Below the pieces are notes generated by a model, which saw nothing but the letters and a program-made list of their open reading frames with translations, had not been told where the DNA came from and ran no database searches. From positions 48,385,857 to 48,449,856 of the forward strand of contig NC_086029.1 in assembly GCF_036323735.1 (NCBI RefSeq): a stretch of DNA of 64,000 nucleotides, read 5' to 3'. This DNA is from Rattus norvegicus. Taxonomy: Eukaryota; Chordata; Mammalia; Rodentia; Muridae. Position numbers and translations under genes: made by a program. Positions within the stretch are counted from its first letter, which is position 1. Each line of letters starts with the position of its first letter. Shown in pieces: positions 1-11,406 of the stretch.

Positions 1-860
1 GTCATGATGCTTTTAAGGTTTTGATCAGAGAAACTCTGGGCCCTTCACTCCCCTAGAGAGGGGTGCATGTGAATTCTAGAACTTCATTGAGGAAATGGTG
101 CCCTAAGAGTCTCTCTGCTTTCTTTTGTTAATGTGATTGTTTTAGTATGAATGAACGACATATTCAACAAGCCACGCCCCTGCTTACAGAATGACTAAGG
201 TGTCCCTCACCCTCAAAAGCCATTTTATCAGAGGACACACACCCTTTAACACCAATCCCAGCAGCAGCCCCCCTGGCCTCCTGCTCCCTCCCAGCACCCC
301 ACCTCCAAACAGTACCACACCTCTCTAGACATGCTTGCTTTCTTAATAAAAACCATATTTAGAAGAAGAAGAAAAAAAAGAAAAAAGAAAATGGGTTTCA
401 TGACCCATTGAAATGCCTGGACAGTCTTCAATGTCAGCTTCAGACAACACGTGTCTTATGAAAGTCTGGGGCCCTGGCTTGTCTGGCAGAGTTAGTTCTG
501 TCCCACATCTTTATGAGAAAGAGGGACAGAGCTTCTGTTTTTGGCATTTTATATTGGAGTCTGCTTTAAGGGTGGAGGGAAAAAAATAGCAACGTAGAGT
601 CTAGACAGAGGAAATGGGGGTGGAGTCTGGAAGCCATTCTCAGGGCAAGGGCAGAGGCAGCCCGCAGCAGCAGGATCGCCTTACCCTGCCTAATTACACA
701 TGAAAAATGCCCGCATTGCCGTGTTCCATGGTGGGGAAGGGATGTCCACACAGCACGCAGTGAGACTGCGGAGACAGCCACCTGAGCATTCTGTCCTGGG
801 GTAGCACACTATGTGCATTAATTTGTTTTGGTTTTAGGGAAATGGGTACTCAACATGCCT
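1..860. other. Non-repetitive DNA, no gene recognised
   Basis: No recognisable exon, SINE or LTR was seen. The only low-complexity patch is an adenine/guanine run near 361-390. Short open frames here have no domain-like pattern and no splice context that I could defend. Confidence 0.6.
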
Positions 861-1302
861 GCACATACACAGGCACATGCATACACACATACACACATAC
901 ACACATACACACACGTAACAACACATATATACACATAACAACACACACACATAGCAACACATACACAAACATACACACATACACACACACCAACACATTC
1001 ACACACATACATATGTACACACACATACACACACACCAACACATTCACACATACATATGTACACACACCTACACATTCTCACACATACATATGTACACAC
1101 ACCTACACATTCACACACATACATATGTACACACACATACACACACATAACAACACATATACACACATAACAGCACATATACACACCAACACATTCACAT
1201 ATATACCAACACATATGAAAACATACACACACATACATATACACATACACACACACACCAACACATTCACACGCATACCAACACATACACAAACACACAC
1301 AC
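861..1302. repeat. Compound CA-rich microsatellite/minisatellite
   Basis: The stretch is almost entirely alternating CA with ACAT interruptions. A longer unit is superimposed: the hexamer ATATGT recurs at about 1011, 1055, 1089 and 1123, so spacing settles to 34 bp. Long Thr/His/Tyr frames on the plus strand and Val/Cys/Met frames on the minus strand are repeat translation, not genes. Confidence 0.95.
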
Positions 1303-1756
1303 TGTGTTTTAAACTTGGCAAAGGGACACACTGTTTGCCTGACACTTTCACTGTAAAGTAGGCTGTTGTGAGAAGGAACTGCACATCATGATGTACAGCT
1401 CACACAGCATTAATATCCAGACCATGAAGCCCCAGGGCTAGCTGGAGGGTTTGATTTGCAGCTTGCATTGGCTTGTCTCAGTGATAACTTGTAGCTCACA
1501 AGATTGACATCTCACAGCAACAGCCTTCTTGCCAGGCATGGCTCCACAGTCACATGGGATTCTTTAGTGGTGTCTTCTTCAGGAGCCCAAAGCCTTTTGA
1601 GAGATATTAGCACTCAGTCTCAAAACAGACCCAGGATCTAAGGGAGGGACTCTGTGAGGATGTGTGTATGTGTGGGATTTAATGATGTATCATGCCTTAC
1701 AGGGAGAAATGAAAAAGGAAACAGAGTCTGGCATTTGCTAGCATTAAACAGCAGGG
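1303..1756. other. Non-repetitive DNA, nothing recognised
   Basis: Ordinary mixed sequence between two simple-repeat arrays. No coding or transposon signature was recognised. Confidence 0.5.
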
Positions 1757-1757
1757 C

Positions 1758-1811
<54 letters not shown>
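1757..1811. repeat. (GT)n microsatellite
   Basis: An almost pure GT run of about 40 bp with one TAT interruption near its left end. Confidence 0.97.
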
Positions 1812-1843
1812 GTGCATGTATGTCTGTGTCTGCCAGTCATAAA

Positions 1844-2217
1844 AAGACAGATACAGAGATAGAGACAAAGATGGAGAGAGAGACAGAAATGAGAAATGGA
1901 GACAGAGAGACATAGAGAGACAGACTCAGAGACAAAGATCGAGAAACTCATATGGAGAAGCGAACAGAAACAAACAGAGAGCAGAGACACAGAGATAGTG
2001 ACAGGGACAGAGACACAGAGAGACCCAGAGACACAGCGATGCAGACAGACCTAGAGACACAGAGACACAGAGACAGACCCAGAGAGACAGAGATGCAGGC
2101 AGACCCAGAGATACAGAGACACAGAGACAGACCCAGAGAGACAGAGATGCAGACAGACACATAGAGACAGACACAGGGGATGGAAAAAGAGACACAAGGA
2201 CACACAGACACAGAGAT
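1844..2217. repeat. AGAC/AGAG-rich minisatellite
   Basis: The block is very purine-rich, built from AGAGACAC and AGACAGACC words. A 54-bp unit is duplicated in tandem; copies start near 2071 and 2125 and share the words GACAGACCC and AGATGCAG. Minus-strand Leu/Ser/Cys-rich frames here are repeat translation. Confidence 0.9.
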
Positions 2218-2767
2218 GAAGATGTAGTTGGAGACTACACTCTAACATGAGAAATGAAGTAACTAGGACCTGCCCAAGTTTTCACAGCAGCATCTGTAGA
2301 AGCTGTAGGATGGTGACCTCCCCTCCCCCTGTGCTGTCCCTCTGCACCCGCCAGCCTCCAGAGAAAGGATTTTTAATGTGGTCAGCATGGAGACCAACAG
2401 AGCAGGCGCTTCTTCACATTCTGCAGACCCTTCTGCCCTCTTTTCTCCCAGCCAGTGCTTCCAAGCCCAGCCATGCCTACACTCACTTCTTCACTCACAT
2501 TCCAGAAGAAAGCTTGACATCTTGCACTGTGAGGTGAGGGTCTGCTGGGTTTGGAGGTGTAGTCTGAGGCAGGTAGGGTCTACCTGGATTAGGGATCAGG
2601 TACCAAAGAGGCAAAGCAAACATTTCAGAAGTTTCTGTGCAAATTCCCTTCCAGTCAGGTAAGTCCATGTCTCCCTTGTGAGGGCAGTACAGCCCTGTAA
2701 ATAAACACAGCGACATTTTCATGGTTACTGTGATGGCACATTCTGGCAGGCAAATGCTAAAGAGAAT
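2218..2767. other. Non-repetitive DNA, nothing recognised
   Basis: Mixed-composition sequence. Short open frames on both strands overlap each other and resemble nothing I know. Confidence 0.5.
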
Positions 2768-2878
2768 AAAGTAGAAGAATCGTGAGTTCAAGACCAGCCT
2801 GAGCTATGCACTTGGGAACCAGTGGTAGAGAGAGCCTAGTATACGCAAAGTTATTGGTTCAATGCCAAACATGGGCTA
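2768..2878 (+). mobile_element. Degraded B1 plus ID-like SINE remnant
   Basis: The left half has the B1 right-arm phrase GAGTTCAAGACCAGCCTGAG. The right half, from about 2822, looks like a decayed ID/tRNA-like head (GGTAGAGAG... GGTTCAATGCC). Either two old SINEs abut or this is one composite. It is inert. Confidence 0.6.
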
Positions 2879-3285
2879 AAGAGGCTATAGTGAAAGAGAA
2901 CTGAGGGGAAGACTGAAGGGCTGACAGGAAGCTTGGCTCAGCCTTCTCATGCCAATGCCCAAGTTCACCCTGGACCCAGGTCTTTCCTGAAATTTCTGCT
3001 TCATAGGAAAGTTTCTATACTCCATAGCCAAGGTTCCATCTCCTGCCTCATAGGATCTCCCACTCCAAAACCAAGGAGTCCACTCTTCCATACATCGATG
3101 GCCTCTGCAGCTGTCCAGCGATACCTGTGAACTATTTCCCAGTCCATAAAATATAACACAGCCCTTCCTGAGGGCCTTGATACAAAGTGGCGTAATATCT
3201 CCATAGAACCTACAATTTGTGTTCCATACCACCCACATCCATTTCTAGGTGGAGCACATAAATTTCATGTCAATTCTTGCTACTA
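2879..3285. other. Non-repetitive DNA, nothing recognised
   Basis: A 117-codon minus-strand frame (2885-3238) overlaps a plus-strand frame. Neither has recognisable motifs. No transposon was identified. Confidence 0.45.
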
Positions 3286-3287
3286 TA

Positions 3288-3332
<45 letters not shown>
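3286..3332. repeat. (TTA)n microsatellite
   Basis: About 15 perfect ATT/TTA units. In translation they give poly-Ile on either strand, which is not coding evidence. Confidence 0.97.
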
Positions 3333-5045
3333 GGAAATAAAGGCAATTCCGAAAAGCACACGCATGGGGCAGCCACCTTAGGCCCAGCTACCTTAGTCTG
3401 TGGTCTGTGGCTGACCATATCTGTGACCATGGAAATGGAAGGTTATAAAGGTTTTCAAAGCGGGCTGCTAGTATTGAGACAAGCCATCAAAGTGTTAAAA
3501 AGTAACCGTGGGCTATGCATGTGTCTCTGTAACTATGTATCCTGTGATACAGACACACTTGTTTGTAAACTCCATATAAAATGACCTATTGGCATATCTA
3601 GTAGCTCTCTTGACATCAAAGCTGTGATGGGCAAAAGTTACCAAGTGAGCTATCTGCAAGAGATAGAATGTAGCATGGAAAATTAGTGAGCGTTGTCCTG
3701 GAGACAAAAATCACAAGTCATGAATCTCCACTAATGATATTGTAATAAATACTACAAGGCGAGCTTGTTGTGGAAATGCTTAATGTTAATAAGACAGAGG
3801 TGAAAATTGAGATTTTTTTTTTCTCTCCTCATTCATCAGGGTTGATTTGGGAAGCCACCTTGGAGGAGAGCTCTCTAAAATCTTATAAGCAATGACTCCC
3901 CTCAAAGCCTTACCTGCAGGGGGCAGCAGAGAGTTGCAGGCAGAGGACCCTTTGGAGACTCCAGGGACAGCTCATTGGGACAACCTGGCACACCCCTTCC
4001 TGAAGTCTTCAGCCAGGTCCCTGCCTCTGGGCATTATTTCAGTGGCATTAGTCCTTCACTCACTGGCATGTTAGAGTTTGGGAAGATGGAAGTCACAAAG
4101 GTAAGAAGGTCGATGGGAACAAATGGGTAATGACTGCAGTGGGGACAGGGCTCTGGAAAAGAATGACAGGCCTGGGTCAGCTACTACAGGGATCAGAGAT
4201 GAGGGGCTTTGAGGGTAGACGCAAGAAAGAACTCAGGGATGTTGAGGGGGAAGCAAAGAAGCAGAGTTGCAGGAAGTCCGCAGGCTTTGTCCTATGCCAG
4301 ACATACATGGTGACCTGAAGCTCTGTGAGTGGTGACATACATGGTGACCTGAAGCTCCGTGAGTGGTGACGGCATTATTCCCCACCTCAGGGCTATTCCA
4401 AGAACTGTGTGAGAGGCCAGTTCTCAAGGATCCCTGTGGAGCTGGGAGATGTGCAGATGCCACATTTGACGCCTGTGAGTCCTCAGAAGACACTAGAGAC
4501 AGCTGGTCCAGGTTAGGAATGAGGTCTGAGGAAGTCTCATGACCATAGGCGCCTATGTCCACCAGGAAATCATCAGTGATTTTCACCGCTTCTCTGGAGC
4601 TCTGCACTTCATTGTAGCCATTACTTTTGCTCAGTTCTGGACTCTACCCAGTTGTCCTACACCCCTCTAAAGCTGTCATTGTCACAACTGACCTTCAGTT
4701 ATGCATGTGAAAGGACACTTCAGTCAATGGCCAACCTCACATGCAAAGGCTAGTGCTTTGAGCTGTGATGGCCGCCTGACATTTCCTTAGAGTTGTACAA
4801 TGTTGAACTCCCCAGTGGTGCATATCTCGGAGCTTATTTCCCAGTTAGCTAGTGCAGGAGCCTCTGATGTGCACATTAGGGTCTCAGAAGATTCCCGGGG
4901 ATGGGGAACTCAGCATGGAGTTACACACAACTCAGCTCTCAGGTGTCAGTCACTGGTGGGAATCCAGTCTCCTGTCAGCCAGAAGGGCAGTGAGAGGGGA
5001 CATCGAGCTTGTGATCCATCTGAACTGTCCCCAAGAATAAGCAGG
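3333..5045. other. Non-repetitive DNA with one small tandem duplication
   Basis: Mostly unique sequence. The AT-rich part around 3480-3860 has no recognisable transposon. The 124-codon minus-strand frame at 4233-4607 crosses the 34-bp duplication at 4301-4368 and has no recognised domain, so I do not call it a gene. Confidence 0.5.
4301..4368. repeat. 34-bp tandem duplication
   Basis: Two adjacent 34-bp units starting ACATACATGG at 4301 and 4335. They differ at one position (CTCTGTG versus CTCCGTG). The near-identity suggests a recent local duplication. Confidence 0.93.
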
Positions 5046-5200
5046 ACCCTGGAGAGGTGCCTCAGCAGATCACAGTGTTTGCTGCTTTTCCACAGAGCTG
5101 AGTTTATTCCTTGGCACCCATGTTGGGTGGCTCACAACTGCTGGGACTCGTGTGAGGGGATCCAACTTTCTCTCCAAGCCTTGAACACCTCAAACACATG

Positions 5201-5204
<4 letters not shown>
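5046..5204 (+). mobile_element. B2/B3-type SINE, diverged
   Basis: A decayed tRNA-like head (CCTGGAGAGGTGCCTCAGCA) is followed by the B2-typical GGTGGCTCACAACTGCTGGGA phrase in truncated form. Its 3' end runs straight into a CA array, a common arrangement for old B3 copies. Confidence 0.75.
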
Positions 5205-5242
<38 letters not shown>

Positions 5243-5323
5243 ACTCACATGCACACACATACACACTCACATGCACACACATACACACTCACATGCACAC
5301 ACACGCACTCACACACACACACA
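5205..5323. repeat. (CA)n with repeated 22-bp interruption
   Basis: A pure CA run followed by about three copies of a CA word interrupted by CTCACATG. It abuts the 3' end of the upstream SINE. Confidence 0.95.
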
Positions 5324-6722
5324 GAGTACTCACAACTACTTTTGCTTATTCACCTTGGTTGAGATACAAAGTGTGAGTTGAATTTCCAAGCTTTGCCCCA
5401 AAAGCACATTCTCATATCTAAGAGCTTCAATGATGGGCTGGCCCTGACGCAGGGGAATGAGATCAAGGCTGAAGGAAAGACTGTAAAATCACAATGTAAG
5501 AGAAATCAGTTAGGAAAGAGGAAGACCAGAAACCCTGATACCCCCAAGATGGACTCCTAACAGAACAGTTAGGAGAAAGCTATACAGTTCAAATGGCCGG
5601 AGTCTCTGAAATGAACACCTCACCATCACAGAGTGGCCACAGAGCTTCTAGCATTATTGGCTTCTCCACCCAGTTTCCTCTTTAGGAGCACATTCTTTCT
5701 AAATAAAACAAACAAACAAACAAACAAACGGAAAAAACTCTTCCCTTCTGTGACCACATGTCTTTGTTCTGGACACAAGAACCTAGAAGTTCTGTCAGAT
5801 GCCCAGAGAACCCAATATCTCCCCGGGCTCAGAGGATCCAAGGGGAGAGCATCACATAAAGTTAGGGACGCTGGGGGACAGCCTGGCTCATTTGGCATCT
5901 CACCTGAAGAAAGGCCTCTAGGATGCAGTCCTGAGCATTTGCTAAGAGTCAGGGCTGAGTCGTGCCTTCAGTTAGTAATGGGCTCCTGGCTGCTGTCTGG
6001 AGCCTCACCTGTAGAGCCCCCCAGCATGCGGTCTTACAGCCAATTTATTTTGGGTTCTATTTGTTTGGTCCCCTTGCCCCCCACTGTTTCATTCTAATTA
6101 CAGGAACATTTGTAAAGGAATGAAATGGTGATGTGACCATGAACCCACTGCCAGCCGCAAGATGCAAAAGGAAATATTGCATTCTGTACAAAATGTATTC
6201 CCTGTGTTCACGCATTTGCTCTGTTTGGCTGCGTCATTTACAAAGTGGTGAGCACTCCCACAGGAACAAGAAACAAAATAGCATTTTCTTTGGTTTTTCA
6301 TACATTTCTTAATTATTTGCTTTTTCTGAATTTAAGGGAAAAGAAAGTAAAGGTTTTGGGTTAAGGGGGAAGCCTGTCTGCTCTGTTCTTTTATGTAATG
6401 GCAGAATCATAGGATCCTGGTGGCTCTAATATGCTTTGTCTCCCAGCTGATTGTGCTTGTATCTCATAGTCCAGCACCCTTTCCTGGGTCCCTCCTTTCC
6501 AGGAAAGGGTCCTCCTATTAATGTCCCCATTCAGAGGCACTGGCCTTGGCCATTTGAAAGCTCCTGGAGTTCCTGGGGCTTCACGTGCTCCCCCAACCCC
6601 ATCCCACGAAGCTTACTGTGGTGGGAAGCTATAGACGGAAGTGCTTTTGTTGGCCCTGCTGGATGTTCCTCTAACCCGTTGGAGAGCACCTGTCTCCCAA
6701 ACTGCCTGCACTTTTCTGTTTC
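5324..6722. other. Non-repetitive DNA with a short (AAAC)n
   Basis: Unique sequence. A small AAAC run lies at about 5704-5729. The 154-codon plus-strand frame at 5633-6097 crosses that run and has no recognisable domain, so it is not called as a gene. Confidence 0.5.
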
Positions 6723-6812
6723 AAAAGTTCCTTTCAGGGGCTGGGGATTTAGCTCAGTGGTAGAGCGCTTGCCTAGGAAGCGCAAGGCCCTGGGTTCGGT
6801 CCCCAGCTCCGG

Positions 6813-6848
<36 letters not shown>

Positions 6849-6856
6849 CCTTTCAG
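6723..6856 (+). mobile_element. ID element with perfect target-site duplication
   Basis: The body is at about 6738-6812 and matches the rat ID/BC1 consensus, with tRNA-like A box (TAGCTCAGTGG) and B box (GGGTTCGGTCCC). About 30 adenines follow. The 15-bp duplication AAAAGTTCCTTTCAG is identical at 6723-6737 and 6842-6856, so the insertion is young. It carries the variants GGGCTGGGG and CTAGGAAGCG. The Pol III boxes look intact; transcription is unproven. Confidence 0.97.
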
Positions 6857-7334
6857 GCAAGGAGAAAAGCTGGTGAGAATTTCCCAAGCGCTGGGGAGTG
6901 GAGGTCCATCTGCTTTTCAATTTGGAACCCTAAGTGTAGTTCGATGAGGGAGCCAGGCTAGGCTTGGGGGAAGGCTTGAAACAAAAGCTATTTCTATCCC
7001 CTCCGGCTGCCCTGGGTTATTGGCAAGCTGCTCTCAAGTCCTGCTTTCCCAACAACCCTTCAGTTGATTTTCTTCATTTCCCCGGAGACTTCTGCTCCCA
7101 CCTCCTCCACTATTAGAGACCCCAGGGTCTCCCCCATTTTTCTTTTTTGTTTTATTAACAACCAAGATCCTCACTGCCCAAAATGTAGAACAAAATACCC
7201 GGGGCTTTGTCTATGGAATAAAAATAGCCCCCCCCCTTTTTTAGTACTTTATCCTTTTCAAATTATTTTTTAAAAACACCTTAATCAATTTTTTAAACAC
7301 AGGAGTTTGTGTGTTATTGTTTAATTTGATATAA
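6857..7334. other. Non-repetitive, AT-rich DNA
   Basis: T-rich and A-rich unique sequence with a short C run near 7211-7219. The right part may belong to the L1 3' UTR that is clear from 7335. Confidence 0.45.
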
Positions 7335-7590
7335 CTCTCAAATGTTTTTAGAGCAACTGTGTTGGAATCACAGGACGATTCAGAGGTCCTATGATTTCTT
7401 CTCCCTTCCACTCATACACAGCCTCCATCCATCCTTCCGCCTTTCTGCCAGAGAGGACATTTGCTACGGTTGATGGGTTCACTTCGACACATTGTTACCA
7501 CCCAGAGTCCATGTTTATAACATGTTTCAGTCTTGTGCTGTATACTCTGTGAGCATAAGTTTTAAGCAATTTACATTTCACCCCTTCATG
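7335..7590 (-). mobile_element. Ancient L1 (L1M-type) 3' UTR fragment
   Basis: The block resembles the reverse complement of an old mammalian L1 tail. Landmarks in order are ACACAGCCTCC, GAGGACATTTGCTACGGTTGATG, a GACACATTGTTACCACCCAGAGTCC phrase and a decayed stretch near TGTATACTCTG. It is heavily diverged and inert. Confidence 0.7.
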
Positions 7591-7627
7591 GCCTTTGATG
7601 AAATTTTTCTTGATAATTGTTGCCCAC

Positions 7628-8002
7628 TGTGGTGTTAACCTTTGTCAACCTGACTGGATTTGAAATGACCTGGGATATACTCTTCTGGGCGTGGCTACCA
7701 GGGTGTTTCCAGAGAGCTTTAACTAAGGAGGGGAGACCCACTGTGAATGTGGGTGCCTCTGTTCCACTGGCTGGACTCCAGGATTACATGAAGAGGGGGA
7801 AGGGCGAACAGGTGAAAATTAATGTTTGTGTCTCTCTGCTTCCTGAGTGCAGACGCAATAGGACCAGCTGCCTCACAGTCCCACCTTCACACCTCCCCAC
7901 CATGACTGTGTCTCACATCAACACTTGAGCCCAAATAAATCCTTCTTCCTTAAGTTGCTTCTTGTCAGGTATTATGTCCTGACAAGATCAAGAATTAACA
8001 CA
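7628..8002 (+). mobile_element. Rodent MaLR-type LTR
   Basis: It opens with a GTTAACCTTTGTCAACCTGAC phrase and has GGGCGTGGCTACCAGGGTG inside. Near its 3' end lie AAATAAATCCTTCTTCC (poly-A signal) and a decayed terminus at TTAACACA. This matches the solo-LTR pattern of a rodent MaLR family. The family name is not certain and I found no convincing target duplication. Confidence 0.7.
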
Positions 8003-8128
8003 TTTGTCTGACTTGTTTATTTTTGATTCCGTGTCCCACATTCTTCTTACGGTGATTTTAAAATTGTCTTTCAATTCATTTTCTTCGTTTAACATTTAAT
8101 GACTCGCCGGACTAATCTGATGTTCTTT

Positions 8129-8714
8129 GTGATGGTGAATTGTGACTGTCAACTTAGAGGAGCTACCCAGGAGGCCAGCCTCTGGCCAGGTGTGTGATTA
8201 GGTTAACCTCTGGATAAACCTATACAGGATGATCTAGATTCTGTATATAATTGAGGTGGAAAGGCTCACCCTAACTGTGGGTAGTACCATTCCCTAGGCT
8301 ACGGTCCTGGGCTGAATAGAGAGGAGACAGCAATCTGAGTGCTAGCCTTTGGGTCTCTCTGCATCTGTATTGTAGATGTGATGTGACCCTATCCTTCAAA
8401 CCCCTGCCACCATGATAGACCATACCCTCAAACTCCGAGCCGCAATAAACCCTTCCTTGCGTTGCTTTTTTTTTTAAGATTTTATTTATTCATTTTATAT
8501 ATGACGAATACACTGTCACTGTCTTCAGACACACCAGAAGAGGGCATCGGATCTCTTTACAGATGGTTGTGAGCCACCATGTGGTTGCTGGGATTTGAAC
8601 TCATGACCTCTGGAAGAGCAGTCAGTGCTCTTAACCACTGAGCCATCTCTCCAGCCCCCTTGCGTTGCTTTTGTTGGGTCTATTTTATCACGGTGATAAG
8701 AAAAATCACCAATA
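8129..8714 (+). mobile_element. Rodent MaLR-type LTR split by a B2
   Basis: The left part (8129-8469) contains TGACTGTCAACTTAGAG, CCTAACTGTGGGTAGTACCATTCC and a GCAATAAACCCTTCC poly-A signal. The right part (8673-8714) resumes with GTTGGGTCTATTTTATCACGG. The B2 at 8470-8657 interrupts it near its 3' end, so the LTR is the older element. Confidence 0.75.
8455..8672 (-). mobile_element. B2 SINE, nested, with target-site duplication
   Basis: On the plus strand it reads T-run, AAGATTTTATTTATT, CACCAGAAGAGGGCATC, then GAGCCATCTCTCCAGCCCC, which is a full-length B2 in reverse. The duplication CCTTGCGTTGCTTTT flanks it at 8455-8469 and 8658-8672 without mismatch. Joining across it restores a continuous older LTR. 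Confidence 0.95.
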
Positions 8715-9946
8715 TACTCCATGCTAAAGATAAGGATAAGAAAGGAAAATTTAAGAGGAACCGTAGAACCATCCATGGACTCCAACCGACCATGAAGGGG
8801 TCACATTATCTAACTTTAATGTCTTAGGTGAAGTCCTCTTTCTGTCTTTAGTCTCAATGCCATTCGGGGTGTGGCAAGGAGTTCAGAGTCAGTGTTCATG
8901 ACCTTTGAACTTTCTTCCATTTCTTTCCATATATCTAATACAGAAAGCTACTAAAGACTCTCTGGACCTAGCGGGTATGAATGGGCCCCTGAAAGAGAAG
9001 CAGACCACTGTAAGTGTTCTCGCCAGGGCACTGAGGCAGACACAGCCTGCAGCCAAGATCAAGTAAATTGAGCTAGCCCAGGATGCTAGTCCACGGAAAG
9101 GACGGAGGTAGGTCAGAGGTACCAGTGGGATTATGCATGAGGCCACCACCACCGGTCCCAGGAGGAATTGTCCCAACGAAAGTTAAAAGTCTATGACAAC
9201 CAGATCTAATCCCAGAGTCTGTACATGTAGTGACAATTAGAGGAACATCTTCTTTTATGACCACCCTCGGTAGACACAGTGCCAGTCCCTCCACAAGCCA
9301 CTTTGCCCTACATGGCCATGAGCTGTCCCTTTGTCCTGTACAGTTGTCAGAGGGAACAGTTAACAAGGTCTGGTGCAGCAGGGAGCTTCTGTGAGTGACA
9401 CCTAAGAACAGTGTTTATGTTTTCTGCTTCTCTGGGGTTGTAGGTAAGAGAAGCTGACCTTGCGGCAGCAGTGAATCACTTCCTGTGGCCACCACTCTGC
9501 TCATGGTACAGCTATTCTTGACAGCTGTATAAAATTCTAAATCCAACTCTGGGCATGCGTTTTATTTGTTTAATGAGAACCTAATAAGTTACAGTGGGGG
9601 TGGAGGCAAAAAGTGGGAAGAACTGAGTCAGCGAAGAGAAATGTAAGAAACACCCTTGTTGAAAGAAAATAATTCCCAACAGCGGCAGTGGCGATCTCTA
9701 CAACTGTCACAGGGAAAATGAGAAATCCCGTTTAGAGCCAGACCTGTGGTGATTTCCCACTTCCTGTGGAAGAACTGCATATCTTTAAAGCGAGAGAGTG
9801 CTGCCAGGCTCCCGTAGCATCTACAGCAAACCTCAGCCTTGACTTGGCAGCAGGAATGATGGGAACCTCTCCCATTCTTTACCAGATCTGGTTCCTTCTC
9901 TTTAGTTGAGATGCCAAGGAGTCCTCTGCCTGGGATTAAGCTGATG
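8715..9946. other. Non-repetitive DNA, nothing recognised
   Basis: More than 1 kb of mixed sequence without a recognised transposon. Overlapping minus-strand frames near 8889-9366 have no family resemblance. Confidence 0.5.
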
Positions 9947-10636
9947 AGAGTGGCTGTGAGTGTGTCAGGCGTGCTGTTGTGAGTGTGTCAAGTGTGCTGC
10001 TGTGAGTGTGTCAGGTACAATGCTGTGAGTGTGTCAGGTATGGTGCTATGAGTGTGTCAAATACAATGCTGTGGGTGTTTCAGGTGTGATACTATGGCTG
10101 TGTCAGGTGTGATGCTCTGAGTGTGTTAGTGTGGTACTGTGAGTATGTCAGGTGCAATGCTGTGAGTGTGTCAGGTGTGATGCTGTGAGTGTGTCAGGTG
10201 TGCTGCTGTGAGTGTGTCAGGTACAATGCTGTGAGTGTGTCAGGTATGGTGCTATGAGTGTGTCAAATACAATGCTGTGGGTGTTTCAGGTGTGATACTA
10301 TGGCTGTGTCAGGTGTGATGCTCTGAGTGTGTTAGTGTGGTACTGTGAGTATGTCAGGTGCAATGCTGTGAGTGTGTCAGGTGTGATGCTGTGAGTGTGT
10401 CAGGTGTGCTGTTGTGAGTGTGTCAGGTGTGCTGTTGTGAGTGTGTCAGGTGTGCTGTTGTGAGTGTGTCAGGTGTGCTGTTGTGAGTGTGTCAGGTGTG
10501 CTGTTGTGAGTGTGTCAGGTGTGCTGTTGTGAGTGAGTCAGGTGTGCTGTTGTGAGTGTGTCAGGTGTGCTGTTGTGAGTGTGTCAGGTGCAATGCTGTG
10601 AGTGTGTCAGGTGCAATGCTATGAGTGTGTCAGGTG
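9947..10636. repeat. 23-bp minisatellite with 206-bp higher-order repeat
   Basis: The basic 23-bp unit resembles CTGTGAGTGTGTCAGGTGTG plus three bases. A block of nine variant units appears twice; the word CAGGTACAATG starts at 10012 and again at 10218, an offset of 206 bp (one unit is a base short). From about 10404 to 10588 the array becomes roughly eight nearly identical units containing TGCTGTTGTGAG. It is almost certainly non-coding. Confidence 0.97.
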
Positions 10637-10660
10637 TAATTTTACTCAGTACCAATGGAG

Positions 10661-10930
10661 AGTGCACTGGCCCACTATAGCTACTGGAAGAAGTGTCATG
10701 ACTGGCAGCTGAAGCACCACAAAATTGTCTCCTGTTCTGGAGGCTGGAGATCCTGATGGAGGTCTCAGCAGGGCTGACCTCCTCTTGACGTATGAGGGGA
10801 TGCCTACCCCAGGTCCCTTTCCTTGGCTATTGGAATCCACCTCCTGTGCTACCTTTCCTCCAAGCCTTGGGCTGCTGGCCCCTTCCTCTTCTGTCATTTC
10901 ACGGTCCACACGCATCACATTTTTACCAGC
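10661..10930 (-). mobile_element. Ancient MaLR (MLT/MST-like) LTR fragment
   Basis: It has the reverse-strand landmarks AAAATTGTCTCCTGTTCTGGAGGCTGG, CAGCAGGGCTGACCTCC and a CCTTGGGCTGCTGGCCCCTTCC phrase. These match the antisense of an old mammalian MaLR LTR 3' half. The 86- and 90-codon frames here are incidental. Confidence 0.55.
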
Positions 10931-11185
10931 TTTGCAGAGCGCAGGACATTGCTCAGGAAACCCTTCCCAGACATCAGCTGAGTGAGTGCTGAAGACCCCA
11001 AGGAGGGCACCAGTGCCATGTTTTAAAATGAGCTCCTCCTGTTCTGTGTTCTGTGCCTAGGGTCAACTAGCCCCTTCCATGAAAGAAGACAATTGTGAAA
11101 ATATTTGGAATGTGAATGATTGCAGACTTAGGACTCCATGGACTCTGACTGCCCTATTGCCAAGCTGGGACCTGAGCCCTATTAA

Positions 11186-11406
11186 GGGATGGGTTTTTAA
11201 AAAAATTACCTATCTACTTATTTATTTAATACATATGAGTACACTGTAGCATCTCCAGACACACCAGAAGAGGGCGTCAGATCCCATCACAGATGGGTCT
11301 GTGCTGGATCCACCATGTGCTTGCTGGTAATTGAACTCAACCTCTGAAAGGGAAGCGAATGCTCTTAACCAGTGAGCCATCTCTCAGCCCCTGGGAATGG
11401 CTTTTA
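11186..11406 (-). mobile_element. B2 SINE with imperfect target-site duplication
   Basis: A reverse B2: an A/T-rich tail region, CACCAGAAGAGGGCGTCAG, CTTGCTGGTAATTGAACTC and GAGCCATCTCTCAGCCCC. Probable 14-bp duplications GGGATGGGTTTTTA (11186-11199) and GGGAATGGCTTTTA (11393-11406) differ at two positions, which fits an older insertion. Confidence 0.9.

Noticed and set aside
842..1384. Several open frames rich in His/Thr or Cys/Val
   Set aside because: They translate CA/TG arrays; the same texture appears on both strands and in several frames.
4233..4607. A 124-codon minus-strand frame
   Set aside because: It crosses a local 34-bp duplication and has no recognised domain or splice context.
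5633..6097. A 154-codon plus-strand frame
   Set aside because: It includes an AAAC simple repeat translated as Asn/Lys/Thr and shows no domain.
6738..6812. tRNA gene at the ID elements
   Set aside because: A and B boxes are present because ID derives from tRNA-Ala/BC1. Poly-A tails and target duplications show retroposed SINEs, not tRNA genes.
9947..10636. CRISPR-like regular spacing
   Set aside because: The units are contiguous with no unique spacers, and the genome is a mammal's. It is a minisatellite.
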